A DNA stretch of 64,000 bases from Streptomyces sp. SJL17-4. Its GTDB lineage: Bacteria; Actinomycetota; Actinomycetes; Streptomycetales; Streptomycetaceae. Both the position numbers and the translations under genes were made by a program. The stretch lies in NCBI RefSeq assembly GCF_036826855.1, contig NZ_CP104578.1:5305501-5369500 (forward strand). The letters run 5' to 3'. This document shows, piece after piece, positions 52,831 to 61,247 of this stretch. Under the pieces are notes generated by a model, which did not search any database, was not told where the DNA came from, and saw only the letters and a list, made by a program, of their open reading frames with translations. Within the stretch, counting starts at the first letter, position 1; every line of letters begins with the position of its first letter.

Positions 52831-54099
52831 TCATGCCCGGGCGCCCACCCTGGTCGCCGCGCAGAGGGCGAGGGCCAGGGCCGCCGCTGTGGCCGGGACC
52901 AGGAAGCCGAAGGAGGCGAAGGGGGCGTGGTCGGCGGCCCAGCCGCCGGTGGCGGAGCCGGCCGCGATGCCGCCGAGGAGGGCGGTCACGGCCAGCGTCA
53001 TGCCCTCGTTGAGCTGGGACGCCGGCGTCAGGCGTTGCACCAGGCCCATGCCCGTCACCATCGTCGGAGCCGTCGCCATGCCCGCGAGCAGCAGCCCGCC
53101 GGCGAGGGCGAGCAGCGAGCCGGTCGAGGCGGCCAGCAGCGGCATCGTCATGAGGACGGCCATCGCGGCCAGGCAGGTGCGGAGCCGGACCGTGCGGTGG
53201 GCGCGGCCGTAGAGGAGGCCGGCCGCGAACGAGCCCGCGGCCTGGAGGGCCAGCACCGGACCGGCGACGGGGCCGTCCACGTACGCCACGGTCACCACCT
53301 CCATGGAGCCGAAGACCGCGCCGGTGGCGAGGAAGACCGCGAGGAGCGGGGCCATGCCGGGGACCCGCAGCGGGGAGCCCGTGGCGGTACGGGGGGAGAC
53401 CGGCGGCTCGGTGGAGCGCTGGGCGGCGAAGATCAGGACGCCGGTGAGGAACAGGGCGGCGCCGACGAGGGTGCCGGCCTCGGGGAAGAGCGTCGAGCAG
53501 AGCAGCGCGGCGACGACCGGGCCGAGCATGAAGCAGAGCTCGTCGGTGGCCTGCTCGAAGGCGTTCGCGGTGTGCAGGGCGTCCCGGTCGCCCTTGAGGA
53601 GATGGGCCCAGCGGGCCCGGGACATGCCGCCCGTGTTGGGGGAGGTGGCGGTGAGCGCGGTGGTGGCGAACAGGGCCCAGACGGGGGCCTTCTCATGGAC
53701 GCAGAGCAGCAGGACCAGATGGCCGAGGACCGCGTACGCGGTGGCGGGGACCGCGATCCGCGCCTGGCCGTACCGGTCGACGAGCCGGGCGATCCAGGGG
53801 GCGGTGAGGGCGCCGGCGGCCATGCCGGTCGCGGTCACACCGCCCGCGAGGGCGTACGAGTCGTAGGCCGCCGCGATCATGATCACGGCGCTGACGCCGA
53901 ACATGCCCATGGGGAGCCGGGCGATCAGATTGCCGACGGTGAAGGCGCGGGTGCCGGGGAGCGTGAAGAGGCGGAGGTAGGGGTTGCGGGGGGTGTGCGG
54001 GGTGTGGGCGGGGCTGCTGGGGACGGCGGTGTGCCGGTCGCGGTAGCGGGGGGCGAGGGTGGGGCCCGCCGGGGTGAGGGTGAGGTCCGGTTGCGGCAT
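52831..54099 (-). CDS. MFS transporter
   Basis: The 422-residue protein has about twelve hydrophobic helices, with the motif-A-like loop ARLVDRYGQARIA between helices 2 and 3. It resembles drug or metabolite efflux MFS carriers; the substrate is not evident. The N-terminal 40 residues are polar and Pro-rich. It is divergent from a LysR regulator, with 107 nt between the starts, which suggests that the regulator controls it. Confidence 0.87.
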   Translation of the reverse strand: MPQPDLTLTPAGPTLAPRYRDRHTAVPSSPAHTPHTPRNPYLRLFTLPGTRAFTVGNLIARLPMGMFGVSAVIMIAAAYDSYALAGGVTATGMAAGALTAPWIARLVDRYGQARIAVPATAYAVLGHLVLLLCVHEKAPVWALFATTALTATSPNTGGMSRARWAHLLKGDRDALHTANAFEQATDELCFMLGPVVAALLCSTLFPEAGTLVGAALFLTGVLIFAAQRSTEPPVSPRTATGSPLRVPGMAPLLAVFLATGAVFGSMEVVTVAYVDGPVAGPVLALQAAGSFAAGLLYGRAHRTVRLRTCLAAMAVLMTMPLLAASTGSLLALAGGLLLAGMATAPTMVTGMGLVQRLTPASQLNEGMTLAVTALLGGIAAGSATGGWAADHAPFASFGFLVPATAAALALALCAATRVGARA

Positions 54100-54133
54100 G
54101 GATCAAGGCTCGCCGGAGGGGGGCGGGTGGGTC

Positions 54134-54170
54134 CAACACCTGTTCGGTGGCCATTCACGCAGCTGTGTTG
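54134..54170. promoter_or_regulatory. candidate LysR operator in the MFS/LysR divergent region
   Basis: CAACAC and GTGTTG are inverted half sites 25 nt apart in the short region between the divergent genes. LysR proteins often bind such spaced dyads. This is position-based inference. Confidence 0.3.
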
Positions 54171-54206
54171 TTAAATGCGGCGGTGCGCTTCTCAGTACCT
54201 TCCCCC

Positions 54207-55181
54207 ATGCCGGCGGCCGTCGCGCCGCGCGACATCGACCCCCGTCTCCTGCGCGCCTTCACCGCCGTCGCCGAGGAGCTTCACTTCACTCGCGCCGCAG
54301 CCCGCCTCTACGTCGCCCAGCAGGCCCTCAGCCGTGACATCCGGCGCCTGGAGCGCGAGCTGGGCGTCGAGCTCTTCGTACGGACCACCCGGCAGGTGTC
54401 CCTCACGCCCGACGGTGAGCGCCTCCTGCCGTACGCGCTCCGGGTGTTGGCCGCCCACGACGAGCTGACCGAGGCTTTCCGGGCCGCGCCCCGGCCCCTC
54501 CTCGTCGACCTCAACAGCCCCGGCCTCGCCCCCGAGGAGGTCCTGCGCCGGGCCCGTGAACTCGCCCCGGACCACGAGCTGATGGCCCGCTACGAGAGCG
54601 GACTCACCGGCGCCGTACGGGAGATGCTCGCCGGACGGCTCGACACCTCCTTCGGCCGGTACGGCGGCCTCGACGCCGGGCTGCGGGCGCGGCTCGACTC
54701 CCAGTTCGTGCGGTACGAGCGGATGGCCGTGCTCCTCCCCGACGACCACCCGCTCGCCGCCCTGCCCGAGGTGCCGCTCGCCGCTCTCGCCGGGGAACGG
54801 ATCTACGCGGGCGCGGGGAACGACCGGACACCCGAGTGGACCGACCTCGCCGCCCGGCTCTTCGCCGGGCGCGGCATCGAGATCGCGCCACCCGCGCCGC
54901 TCGCCGTCGGCAAGGAGGAGTTCCGCCGCATCATGGCCAAGCACCGCAACCCGGTGCTCGCCGTCGTCGACTTCCCGCCCATGCCGGGTTCTGTGCTGCG
55001 GCCGCTCGTCGACCCCGTACCCCTGTCACCCGTGAGCCTCGTGTGGCGCAAGGGGCTGCGCCATCCCGCTCTGGACGCGCTGCGGACCGCGGCCGCCGAG
55101 ATCGGCGCCAGGGAGGGCTGGCACCACCGTCCGGCCGGGTCCTGGCTGCCGGAGGGGGAGCCGGGGCTGCCGGGCGCCTGA
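54207..55181 (+). CDS. LysR-family transcriptional regulator
   Basis: The 324-residue regulator has the N-terminal LysR HTH (about 8-66; LLRAFTAVAEELHFTRAAARL, then QQALSRDIRRLERELG) and a C-terminal periplasmic-binding-protein-like effector domain. I start at ATG 54207; an in-frame GTG at 54184 is possible and neither has a good ribosome site. It is divergent from the MFS transporter gene and probably controls it in response to a transported compound. Confidence 0.9.
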   Translation: MPAAVAPRDIDPRLLRAFTAVAEELHFTRAAARLYVAQQALSRDIRRLERELGVELFVRTTRQVSLTPDGERLLPYALRVLAAHDELTEAFRAAPRPLLVDLNSPGLAPEEVLRRARELAPDHELMARYESGLTGAVREMLAGRLDTSFGRYGGLDAGLRARLDSQFVRYERMAVLLPDDHPLAALPEVPLAALAGERIYAGAGNDRTPEWTDLAARLFAGRGIEIAPPAPLAVGKEEFRRIMAKHRNPVLAVVDFPPMPGSVLRPLVDPVPLSPVSLVWRKGLRHPALDALRTAAAEIGAREGWHHRPAGSWLPEGEPGLPGA

Positions 55182-55342
55182 GGGCGGCTGCCCGGGGCGG
55201 CACGCATCGGGACCCGGTCACGTCCACCGGTAGGACCCGGCGCTGTGAGCCCGGCTCCAGCGCCCCGGAGGGGAACCGAGCCTTAAAAAAGGGGGCGCTC
55301 ACAGGGGCCTCGCGCTCCGGGTGAGAGCAAGGTTCCGCTGAC

Positions 55343-55368
55343 GTCACCTCGCGGCACCGGGCCGAAAC
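55343..55368 (+). promoter_or_regulatory. weak GlnR-like site upstream of narK
   Basis: GTCAC at 55343 and GGCAC-N6-GAAAC at 55353-55368 partly match the GlnR pattern gTnAc-N6-GaAAc, 77 nt upstream of the transporter start. The match is poorer than the site before nnaR. Confidence 0.3.
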
Positions 55369-55444
55369 GCGGCCTCCCTAGCGTCGGGGACAGGTGGACC
55401 GGGGCTGTGGACGCCCCAGGACCCGACACCCGCGGAGGTACGAC

Positions 55445-56812
55445 ATGGGCGGCCGGTGGATCGAACGGTGGGAGCCGGAGGACGAGACCTTCTGGCGCGA
55501 GACGGGGGAGCGGATCGCACGACGGAACCTGCTCTACTCCGTCATCTCCGAGCACATCGGCTTCTCCATCTGGAGCCTGTGGTCGGTCATGGTGCTCTTC
55601 ATGGGGCCGCAGTACGGCGTCGACCCGGCCGGCAAGTTCTTCCTGATCGCGACCGCGACCTTCGTCGGCGCGCTGATCCGCATCCCGTACACCTTCGCCG
55701 TCGCCCGCTTCGGCGGCCGTAACTGGACGGTCTTCAGCGCCCTGCTGCTCCTGCTGCCCACCGGCTTCGCCTTCGCGGTGATGGAGCCCGGGACCTCGTA
55801 CACGACCTTCGTCCTGGTGGCGGCGCTCACCGGCGTCGGCGGCGGCAACTTCGCCTCCTCCATGACCAACATCAACGCCTTCTTCCCGCTCCGGAAGAAG
55901 GGCTGGGCGCTCGGGCTCAACGCGGGCGGCGGCAACATCGGCGTCCCCGTCGTCCAGCTCGTCGGCCTGCTCGTCATCGGCACGGCGGGCGCCATGCACC
56001 CGAGGATCGTGCTCGGCGTCTACCTGCCGCTGATCATCATCGCCGCCGTCTGCGCCGCGCTCTTCATGGACAACCTCGCCCCCGTGAAGAACGACACCGG
56101 GGCCGCGAAGGAGGCCGTCCGGGCCCGCCACACCTGGATCATGGCCTTCCTGTACATCGGCACCTTCGGCTCCTTCATCGGCTACAGCTTCGCGTTCGGC
56201 CTCGTGCTCCAGACCCAGTTCGGCCGCACCCCGCTCCAGGCCGCCTCGCTCACCTTCATCGGCCCGCTGCTCGGCTCCCTCATCCGGCCCGTCGGCGGCT
56301 CCCTCGCCGACCGGCACGGCGGCGCCCGCATCACCCTGGGGACCTTCGCCGCGATGGCCGCCGCGACCGGTGTGGTCATCTACGCCTCCGTGATCGAGTC
56401 CCTCACCGTGTTCCTCGTCGGCTTCATCGGCCTCTTCGTCCTCAGCGGCCTCGGCAACGGCTCCACGTACAAGATGATCCCGGCGATCTTCCTCGCCCAG
56501 GGGCACCGCAAGGGCCTCGCCGGAGAGGCCGCCGAGGCCTACGGGCGGCGCCTCTCCGGGGCCGCGATGGGCCTCATCGGCGCGGTCGGGGCGCTCGGCG
56601 GCCTCGGCATCAACCTCGCGTTCCGGCAGTCCTTCCAGACCTCCGGCACCGGCACGGCCGCCTTCGTCGCCTTCCTGGCCTTCTACGCGGCCTGCATGGT
56701 CGTCACCTGGGCGGTATACCTTCGAGCTCCGGCCACGGTCCCCTCCACGGTCCCGGAGCACGCCGGGGACGTCACCGAGCCGGAGACCCGGCCCGGCTAC
56801 GCGAAGGTGTGA
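55445..56812 (+). CDS. narK: NarK-type nitrate/nitrite transporter
   Basis: The 455-residue protein is a twelve-helix MFS carrier of the nitrate-nitrite porter family. It shows both nitrate signature loops: GVGGGNFASSMTNINAFFP (about 132-150) and LNAGGGNIGVPVVQ (about 158-171). Arg residues in the helices after TATFVGALIRIPY and GPLLGSLIRPVGG match the substrate-binding pair. The start ATG follows GGAGG at a good distance. It is followed after 84 nt by nnaR, a regulator of nitrate assimilation, as in S. coelicolor. Confidence 0.92.
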   Translation: MGGRWIERWEPEDETFWRETGERIARRNLLYSVISEHIGFSIWSLWSVMVLFMGPQYGVDPAGKFFLIATATFVGALIRIPYTFAVARFGGRNWTVFSALLLLLPTGFAFAVMEPGTSYTTFVLVAALTGVGGGNFASSMTNINAFFPLRKKGWALGLNAGGGNIGVPVVQLVGLLVIGTAGAMHPRIVLGVYLPLIIIAAVCAALFMDNLAPVKNDTGAAKEAVRARHTWIMAFLYIGTFGSFIGYSFAFGLVLQTQFGRTPLQAASLTFIGPLLGSLIRPVGGSLADRHGGARITLGTFAAMAAATGVVIYASVIESLTVFLVGFIGLFVLSGLGNGSTYKMIPAIFLAQGHRKGLAGEAAEAYGRRLSGAAMGLIGAVGALGGLGINLAFRQSFQTSGTGTAAFVAFLAFYAACMVVTWAVYLRAPATVPSTVPEHAGDVTEPETRPGYAKV

Positions 56813-56834
56813 TGTCAGGTGCCCGGCGCGGACC

Positions 56835-56850
56835 GTAACGACCAGGAAAT
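56835..56850 (+). promoter_or_regulatory. GlnR-like box upstream of nnaR
   Basis: GTAAC-GACCAG-GAAAT fits the GlnR consensus gTnAc-N6-GaAAc at nine of ten fixed positions, and a weaker GAACC follows 6 nt later. It lies 47-62 nt upstream of the nnaR start, where GlnR could activate transcription under nitrogen limitation. Confidence 0.6.
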
Positions 56851-56896
56851 ACGGGCGAACCGAGACCGTCACGCGTCCCCGTCAGGCTCTGACCCC

Positions 56897-58048
56897 ATGG
56901 ACGAGCAGCAAGAACACGGCCCCGCCGCCGGGCCCCTCGCCGGCTTCACGGTCGGCGTCACCGCGGCGCGACGCGCGGACGAACTCATCGCGCTGCTGCG
57001 CCGGCGCGGCGCGGCCGTCGTCCACGGCCCCGCCCTGCGGATCGTGCCCCTGGCGGACGACACCGAACTCCTGGCCGCCACCAAGGAACTCATCGGTCAC
57101 GCCCCGGACGTCGTCATCGCCACGACGGCGATCGGCTTCCGGGGCTGGGTCGAGGCGGCCGAGGGCTGGGGCTGCGGGGAGGAGCTCCTCGCCGTCCTGC
57201 GGGACGTCGAGCTCCTCGCCCGGGGACCCAAGGTCAAGGGAGCCGTACGGGCCGCCGGACTCACCGAGTCCTGGTCGCCCGGATCGGAGTCCATGGCCGA
57301 GGTCCTCGACCGGCTCCTCGGCGAGGGCGTCGCGGGCCGCCGGATCGCGATCCAGCTGCACGGGGAGCCGCTGCCCGGCTTCGTGGAGTCGCTCACAGCC
57401 GGGGGCGCGGAGGTCGTCGGCGTCCCCGTCTACCGCTGGATGCCGCCGGAGGACAGCGGGCCGCTCGACCGGCTCCTCGACGGCGTCCTGTCCGGGGGCC
57501 TGGACGCGGTCACCTTCACCAGCGCGCCCGCCGCGGTGTCGCTGCTGTCGCGGGCCGAGGAGAAGGGCGTACGGGCCGAGCTCGTCGCCGCGCTGAGGCA
57601 CGACGTCCTCGCGGTGTGCGTGGGGCCCGTGACGGCGCTTCCGCTCCAGGCCGAGGGCATCGACACGTACCAGCCGGAGCGGTTCCGGCTCGGACCACTC
57701 GTCCAGCTCCTCTGCAAGGAGCTGCCGGCCCGCTCACGGGTCCTGCCCGTGGCGGGCCACCAGGTGGAGGTCCGCGGGCACGCCGTCCTCGTCGACGGCC
57801 TCCTGCGGCCCGTCCCGCCGGCCGGCATGGCCCTCCTCGGGCTCCTCGCCCGCCGCCCCGGCTGGGTGGTCTCGCGCGCCGACCTGCTGCGCGCGCTGCC
57901 GGGCGCGGGGCGGGACGAGCACGCGGTGGAGACGGCGATGGCGCGCCTGCGGGCGGCCCTGGGCACGCCGAAGCTGATCCAGACGGTGGTGAAGCGGGGG
58001 TACCGGTTGGCGCTGGACGCGGCGGCGGACGCGAAATACGACGACTAG
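56897..58048 (+). CDS. nnaR: nitrate assimilation regulator NnaR (HemD-like plus winged helix)
   Basis: The 383-residue protein has a uroporphyrinogen-III synthase-like domain (about 15-260; GFTVGVTAARRADEL, TFTSAPAAVSLLS) fused to an OmpR-type winged helix at the C-terminus (about 290-375; LIQTVVKRGYRL). This fusion next to narK is NnaR, which co-activates nitrate and nitrite assimilation genes with GlnR in S. coelicolor. The HemD-like part is thought to sense rather than make tetrapyrrole. I start at ATG 56897; upstream frame to 56819 overlaps the GlnR-like box and has no ribosome site. Confidence 0.9.
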   Translation: MDEQQEHGPAAGPLAGFTVGVTAARRADELIALLRRRGAAVVHGPALRIVPLADDTELLAATKELIGHAPDVVIATTAIGFRGWVEAAEGWGCGEELLAVLRDVELLARGPKVKGAVRAAGLTESWSPGSESMAEVLDRLLGEGVAGRRIAIQLHGEPLPGFVESLTAGGAEVVGVPVYRWMPPEDSGPLDRLLDGVLSGGLDAVTFTSAPAAVSLLSRAEEKGVRAELVAALRHDVLAVCVGPVTALPLQAEGIDTYQPERFRLGPLVQLLCKELPARSRVLPVAGHQVEVRGHAVLVDGLLRPVPPAGMALLGLLARRPGWVVSRADLLRALPGAGRDEHAVETAMARLRAALGTPKLIQTVVKRGYRLALDAAADAKYDD

Positions 58049-58075
58049 GCCGCGCCGCCGCCCGCACCCACCGCC

Positions 58076-58116
58076 GTGTGGGCAATCGTCCCGCGGGGCG
58101 GGACGGGTGGGCACAC
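58076..58116. repeat. nested palindromic intergenic repeat, copy B
   Basis: GTGTG/CACAC outer arms enclose a perfect CGTCCCGC-GGG-GCGGGACG hairpin. Its reverse complement lines up with copy A (GTGCCCACCCGTnCCGCCC then GCGGnAC and ATTGCCCACA). It lies 28 nt after nnaR and may end its transcription. Confidence 0.8.
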
Positions 58117-58248
58117 GGGACGGCGCCCTCTGGCGGCGCCTCCGCCCTTTGTGCCTGGGCCCGCACCACCAGCGCAGCGCGCACCCGGTGCGGGTTCAGG
58201 CGCGGAAGCCTAGGCCCGGCAAGGGGCGCCGTCCGTTGTGCCCACCCG
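58104..58248. repeat. 24-bp inverted repeat bracketing a 97-bp segment
   Basis: CGGGTGGGCACACGGGACGG followed by CGCC at 58104-58127 is matched in inverted form at 58225-58248 with only about two differences. The arms are extensions of palindromic copies B and C, so the whole unit resembles a small non-autonomous repeat element in the 458-bp gap before the helicase gene. No gene lies in the gap. Confidence 0.7.
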
Positions 58249-58307
58249 TTCCGCCCCTGGGGGTCCCCTGGACGAAGTCCTTGGGGGAGGAACGAATGCC
58301 CACAACG
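58234..58307. repeat. nested palindromic intergenic repeat, copy C (extended)
   Basis: CGTTGTGCCCACCCGTTCC and GGAACGAATGCCCACAACG form the outer arms as in copy A, but the centre is replaced by a longer hairpin (CCCCTGGGGGTCCCC through CCTTGGGGG). Confidence 0.8.
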
Positions 58308-58506
58308 AGGGCGGGCGGGTGGGCTCCGGCCTGGGCGCAGGCCCACAACGTGGGGGTGCGGGGGTGGGCTGCGTTCGGGTGGGCCGCGACGGCGCGTGGG
58401 GGTGGCTGGTGGTTGTTGGGGGTCGGACGGGGAGCTCGCCTGACACGGTGCCTTCCGGTGGCGTACGCTCGACGGCTGCCCAGTGCACGTCAGAAGGGGG
58501 CCTTAG

Positions 58507-60846
58507 GTGGCCGCGCAGGAAGCCGTGGACACGGTCAGAGACCGTGAGATCGGTGTCGAGCAGGAACATCTGGATCACGTCTACCGCCGACTGGAGGAGA
58601 AGATCCACGAGGCGGAGTTCCTGATGAACGACGCCGCCCAGCGGGGCCAGGTCGGCACGCCCGGCGCCCTCGCCGAGCGCGACGCCCAGGTCTTCCGGGC
58701 CGGCATCCACCTCAACCGGCTCAACAACGAGTTCGAGGACTTCCTCTTCGGCCGGATCGATCTGCTGGAGGGGAAGGACGGGAAGAAGGGGCCCGACGGG
58801 GCCTACACCTCCGTCGAGCCCGCCGAGGACGCCGTACGGCCCGACAACACCGCCGAGATCGGCGAGACCCTCCACATCGGCCGGATCGGCGTCCTCGACT
58901 CCGACTACGCGCCGCTGGTCATCGACTGGCGCGCACCAGCCGCCGCGCCCTTCTACCGGTCCACGCCGGTCGAGCCGGGCCGGGTCGTACGGCGCAGGGT
59001 CATCCGTTCCAAGGGCCGCCAGGTCCTCGGCGTCGAGGACGACCTGATGCGTCCCGAGCTCCGGGCCACCCTGGACGGCCGCGAGCTGCCCGTCATCGGC
59101 GACGGCGCCCTGATGGCCGCCCTCGGCCAGGCCCGCAGCCACACGATGCGGGACATCGTCTCCTCCATCCAGGCGGAGCAGGACCTCGTCATCCGCGCGC
59201 CCGCCGCCTCCGTCACGTACGTCGAGGGCGGGCCCGGGACGGGGAAGACGGCCGTGGCCCTGCACCGGGCCGCGTACCTGCTCTACCAGGACCGGCGGCG
59301 GTACGCGGGCGGCATCCTGATCGTCTCGCCGACCCCGCTCCTCGTCTCGTACACCGAGGGCGTCCTGCCCTCCCTGGGCGAGGAGGGGCAGGTCGCGATC
59401 AGGGCCGTCGGCAGTCTCGTCGACGGCGCCGAGGCCACCGCCTACGACGATCCGGCCGTCGCCCGGATCAAGGGCTCCTCGCGGATGCTCCACGTGCTCC
59501 GCAAGGCCGCCCGTGGCGCCCTGGAGACCCCCGCGCCGAAGGTCCAGCTCGAACTGGGGGAGGAGGAGGCCTCAACTCCCGCCGGCACTCCGACGCGGCT
59601 CCGCGTCGTCGCCTTCGGCCGCCGTCTCGAGCTGGAGGCCGACGAACTGCGGCGCATCCGGCACAACGTCCTCGGCGGCACCACCCCCGTCAACCTGCTG
59701 CGCCCGCGCGCCCGCCGTCTGCTCCTGGACGCGCTGTACGCCAAGTCGGGCGCGGTCGGCCGGCACAGCGACCCCGAGCTCGCCGCCGAACTGCGCTCCT
59801 CCTTCGACGAGGACGTGTCGACGGAGGACTCGTTCCTCGGGTTCCTCGACGCCTGGTGGCCCGAACTCACCCCCCGCCGGGTCCTCGAGGCGATGGCCGA
59901 CGAGCGCCGGCTGGGCCGCTGGGCCCGCCGCATCCTCAACCCGGGCGAGGTCCGGCGGCTCGCCCGTTCGCTGCGCCGCACGGAGCTGTCCGTTCACGAC
60001 GTGGCGCTCCTCGACGAGTTGCACACCCTGGTCGGGGCCCCCGCCCGGCCCCGGAAGAAGCGCGAGTACGACCCGCTCGACCAGCTCACGGGCCTGGAAG
60101 AGCTCATGCCCGTACGGGAGGAGACCCAGCGCGAGCGGGCCGAGCGGCTCGCCGCGGAGCGCACCGAGTACGCGCACGTGATCGTCGACGAGGCGCAGGA
60201 CCTCACGCCCATGCAGTGGCGGATGGTCGGGCGGCGCGGCCGGCACGCCACCTGGACGGTCGTCGGCGACCCGGCGCAGTCGTCCTGGTCGGACCCGGAC
60301 GAGGCGGCGGCGGCCCGCGACGAGGCCCTCGGGTCCCGGCCGCGGCGCCGTTTCGAGCTGACCGTGAACTACCGGAACCCGGCCGAGATCGCCGAGCTCG
60401 CGGCCAAGGTGCTCGCCCTCGCCATGCCGGGCAAGGAGTCGCCGCGCGCGGTCCGCTCGACGGGCGTCGAGCCCCGTTTCGTACCGGTACGGGAGACGGC
60501 GGGGAAGCCCGACCTGGCCGAAACTGTTCGGTCCGAGGCACGGCTGCTCCTGGAGCGGGTCGAGGGCACCGTCGGTGTCGTCGTCGCCATGAACCGGCGT
60601 CAGGAGGCGGCCCGCTGGCTGGCCGAGCTGGGCGACCGGGTCGTGGCGCTCGGCTCCCTGGAGGCGAAGGGCCTGGAGTACGACGCCACGGTCGTCGTCT
60701 CGCCCGCGGAGATCGCGGACGAGTCCCCGGCCGGTCTGCGGGTCCTCTACGTGGCCCTCACCCGGGCGACGCAGCAGCTCACGGTGGTCGCGGCGGCGGC
60801 CGACATGCCGGACGAGGCGGGGGTCCCGGATCTGCTGAGGGACTGA
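58507..60846 (+). CDS. HelD-like superfamily 1 helicase (RNA polymerase-associated)
   Basis: The 779-residue protein starts at GTG 58507 after AAGGGGG. An N-terminal coiled-coil arm (about 15-75) precedes an SF1 ATPase with Walker A GGPGTGKT (241-248), Walker B VDEAQDL (560-566), motif IV-like TVNYRNP and motif VI YVALTRATQQL. The split 1A domain with an insert (about 330-540) and the coiled-coil arm are typical of actinobacterial HelD, which enters RNA polymerase channels and frees stalled enzyme; one branch (HelR) protects against rifamycins. I see no inverted GGGGCTTGC-type rifamycin-associated element upstream, so a housekeeping role is more likely. Confidence 0.9.
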   Translation: MAAQEAVDTVRDREIGVEQEHLDHVYRRLEEKIHEAEFLMNDAAQRGQVGTPGALAERDAQVFRAGIHLNRLNNEFEDFLFGRIDLLEGKDGKKGPDGAYTSVEPAEDAVRPDNTAEIGETLHIGRIGVLDSDYAPLVIDWRAPAAAPFYRSTPVEPGRVVRRRVIRSKGRQVLGVEDDLMRPELRATLDGRELPVIGDGALMAALGQARSHTMRDIVSSIQAEQDLVIRAPAASVTYVEGGPGTGKTAVALHRAAYLLYQDRRRYAGGILIVSPTPLLVSYTEGVLPSLGEEGQVAIRAVGSLVDGAEATAYDDPAVARIKGSSRMLHVLRKAARGALETPAPKVQLELGEEEASTPAGTPTRLRVVAFGRRLELEADELRRIRHNVLGGTTPVNLLRPRARRLLLDALYAKSGAVGRHSDPELAAELRSSFDEDVSTEDSFLGFLDAWWPELTPRRVLEAMADERRLGRWARRILNPGEVRRLARSLRRTELSVHDVALLDELHTLVGAPARPRKKREYDPLDQLTGLEELMPVREETQRERAERLAAERTEYAHVIVDEAQDLTPMQWRMVGRRGRHATWTVVGDPAQSSWSDPDEAAAARDEALGSRPRRRFELTVNYRNPAEIAELAAKVLALAMPGKESPRAVRSTGVEPRFVPVRETAGKPDLAETVRSEARLLLERVEGTVGVVVAMNRRQEAARWLAELGDRVVALGSLEAKGLEYDATVVVSPAEIADESPAGLRVLYVALTRATQQLTVVAAAADMPDEAGVPDLLRD

Positions 60847-60938
60847 TCCCGAGGAGGGCCCCGGGGAGCGGGAGACGCCGATTTCAGGTCAACCTGTGGC
60901 GCTGGAATCACCGACCAGGGTGGTTTGTTAGCCTTGTC

Positions 60939-61083
60939 GTGGCACCGGCTCGATCCAAGCCCCCGGGCCCAACCTTCGTCCCTCAGAGGGACCACTTGCC
61001 GCGAGGCGAGCATGGCGGGTCGGTGCCACTTAGACGTACATACGAAGTTGAGGCCCCAGGTCACCTCAGGTGACGGGGGCCTC
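60939..61083 (+). ncRNA. candidate structured RNA (sRNA or riboswitch) with terminator
   Basis: GTGGCACCG (60939-60947) and CGGTGCCAC (61021-61029) form a perfect 9-bp closing stem around two further hairpins: GTCCCT-CAG-AGGGAC (60978-60992) and CTTGCC-GCGA-GGCGAG (60995-61010), the latter capped by a GNRA tetraloop. A C-rich single strand lies between. A strong terminator, GAGGCCCC...GGGGCCTC with inner GTCACC/GGTGAC, spans 61050-61083 and is followed by TTCTGCTTCT. TAGCCT at 60929-60934 is a fair -10 box placing the start close to the closing stem. It does not match a riboswitch class that I can recall. It lies between the HelD-like and malic enzyme genes. Confidence 0.6.
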
Positions 61084-61112
61084 TTCTGCTTCTCCGGCAT
61101 CTCTCGTATGGT

Positions 61113-61210
61113 GGAAACTACTTTCCGAAAACAAAATGACCGCATTACCTGCTACCGACAGGTAGGTGCGACCATCGGAGGGCGCCGCCGGGCAACCAGC
61201 CGGGGCGGCG
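61113..61210 (+). promoter_or_regulatory. promoter/leader region of the malic enzyme gene
   Basis: A GGAAA-CTAC-TTTCC palindrome at 61113-61126 sits in an unusually A-rich patch, a plausible operator. Downstream the leader folds into CTACC-GACA-GGTAG (61152-61165) and a strong CGCCGCC/GGCGGCG hairpin (61183-61210). The latter ends 37 nt before the start codon. Confidence 0.4.
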
Positions 61211-61247
61211 TAGCAACGAAGCTCAGGGAAAGCAGAGGAACTCGGCC

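Noticed and set aside
58104..58307. Insertion sequence before the HelD-like gene
   Set aside because: There is no transposase frame and the unit is only about 230 bp; at most it is a non-autonomous repeat.
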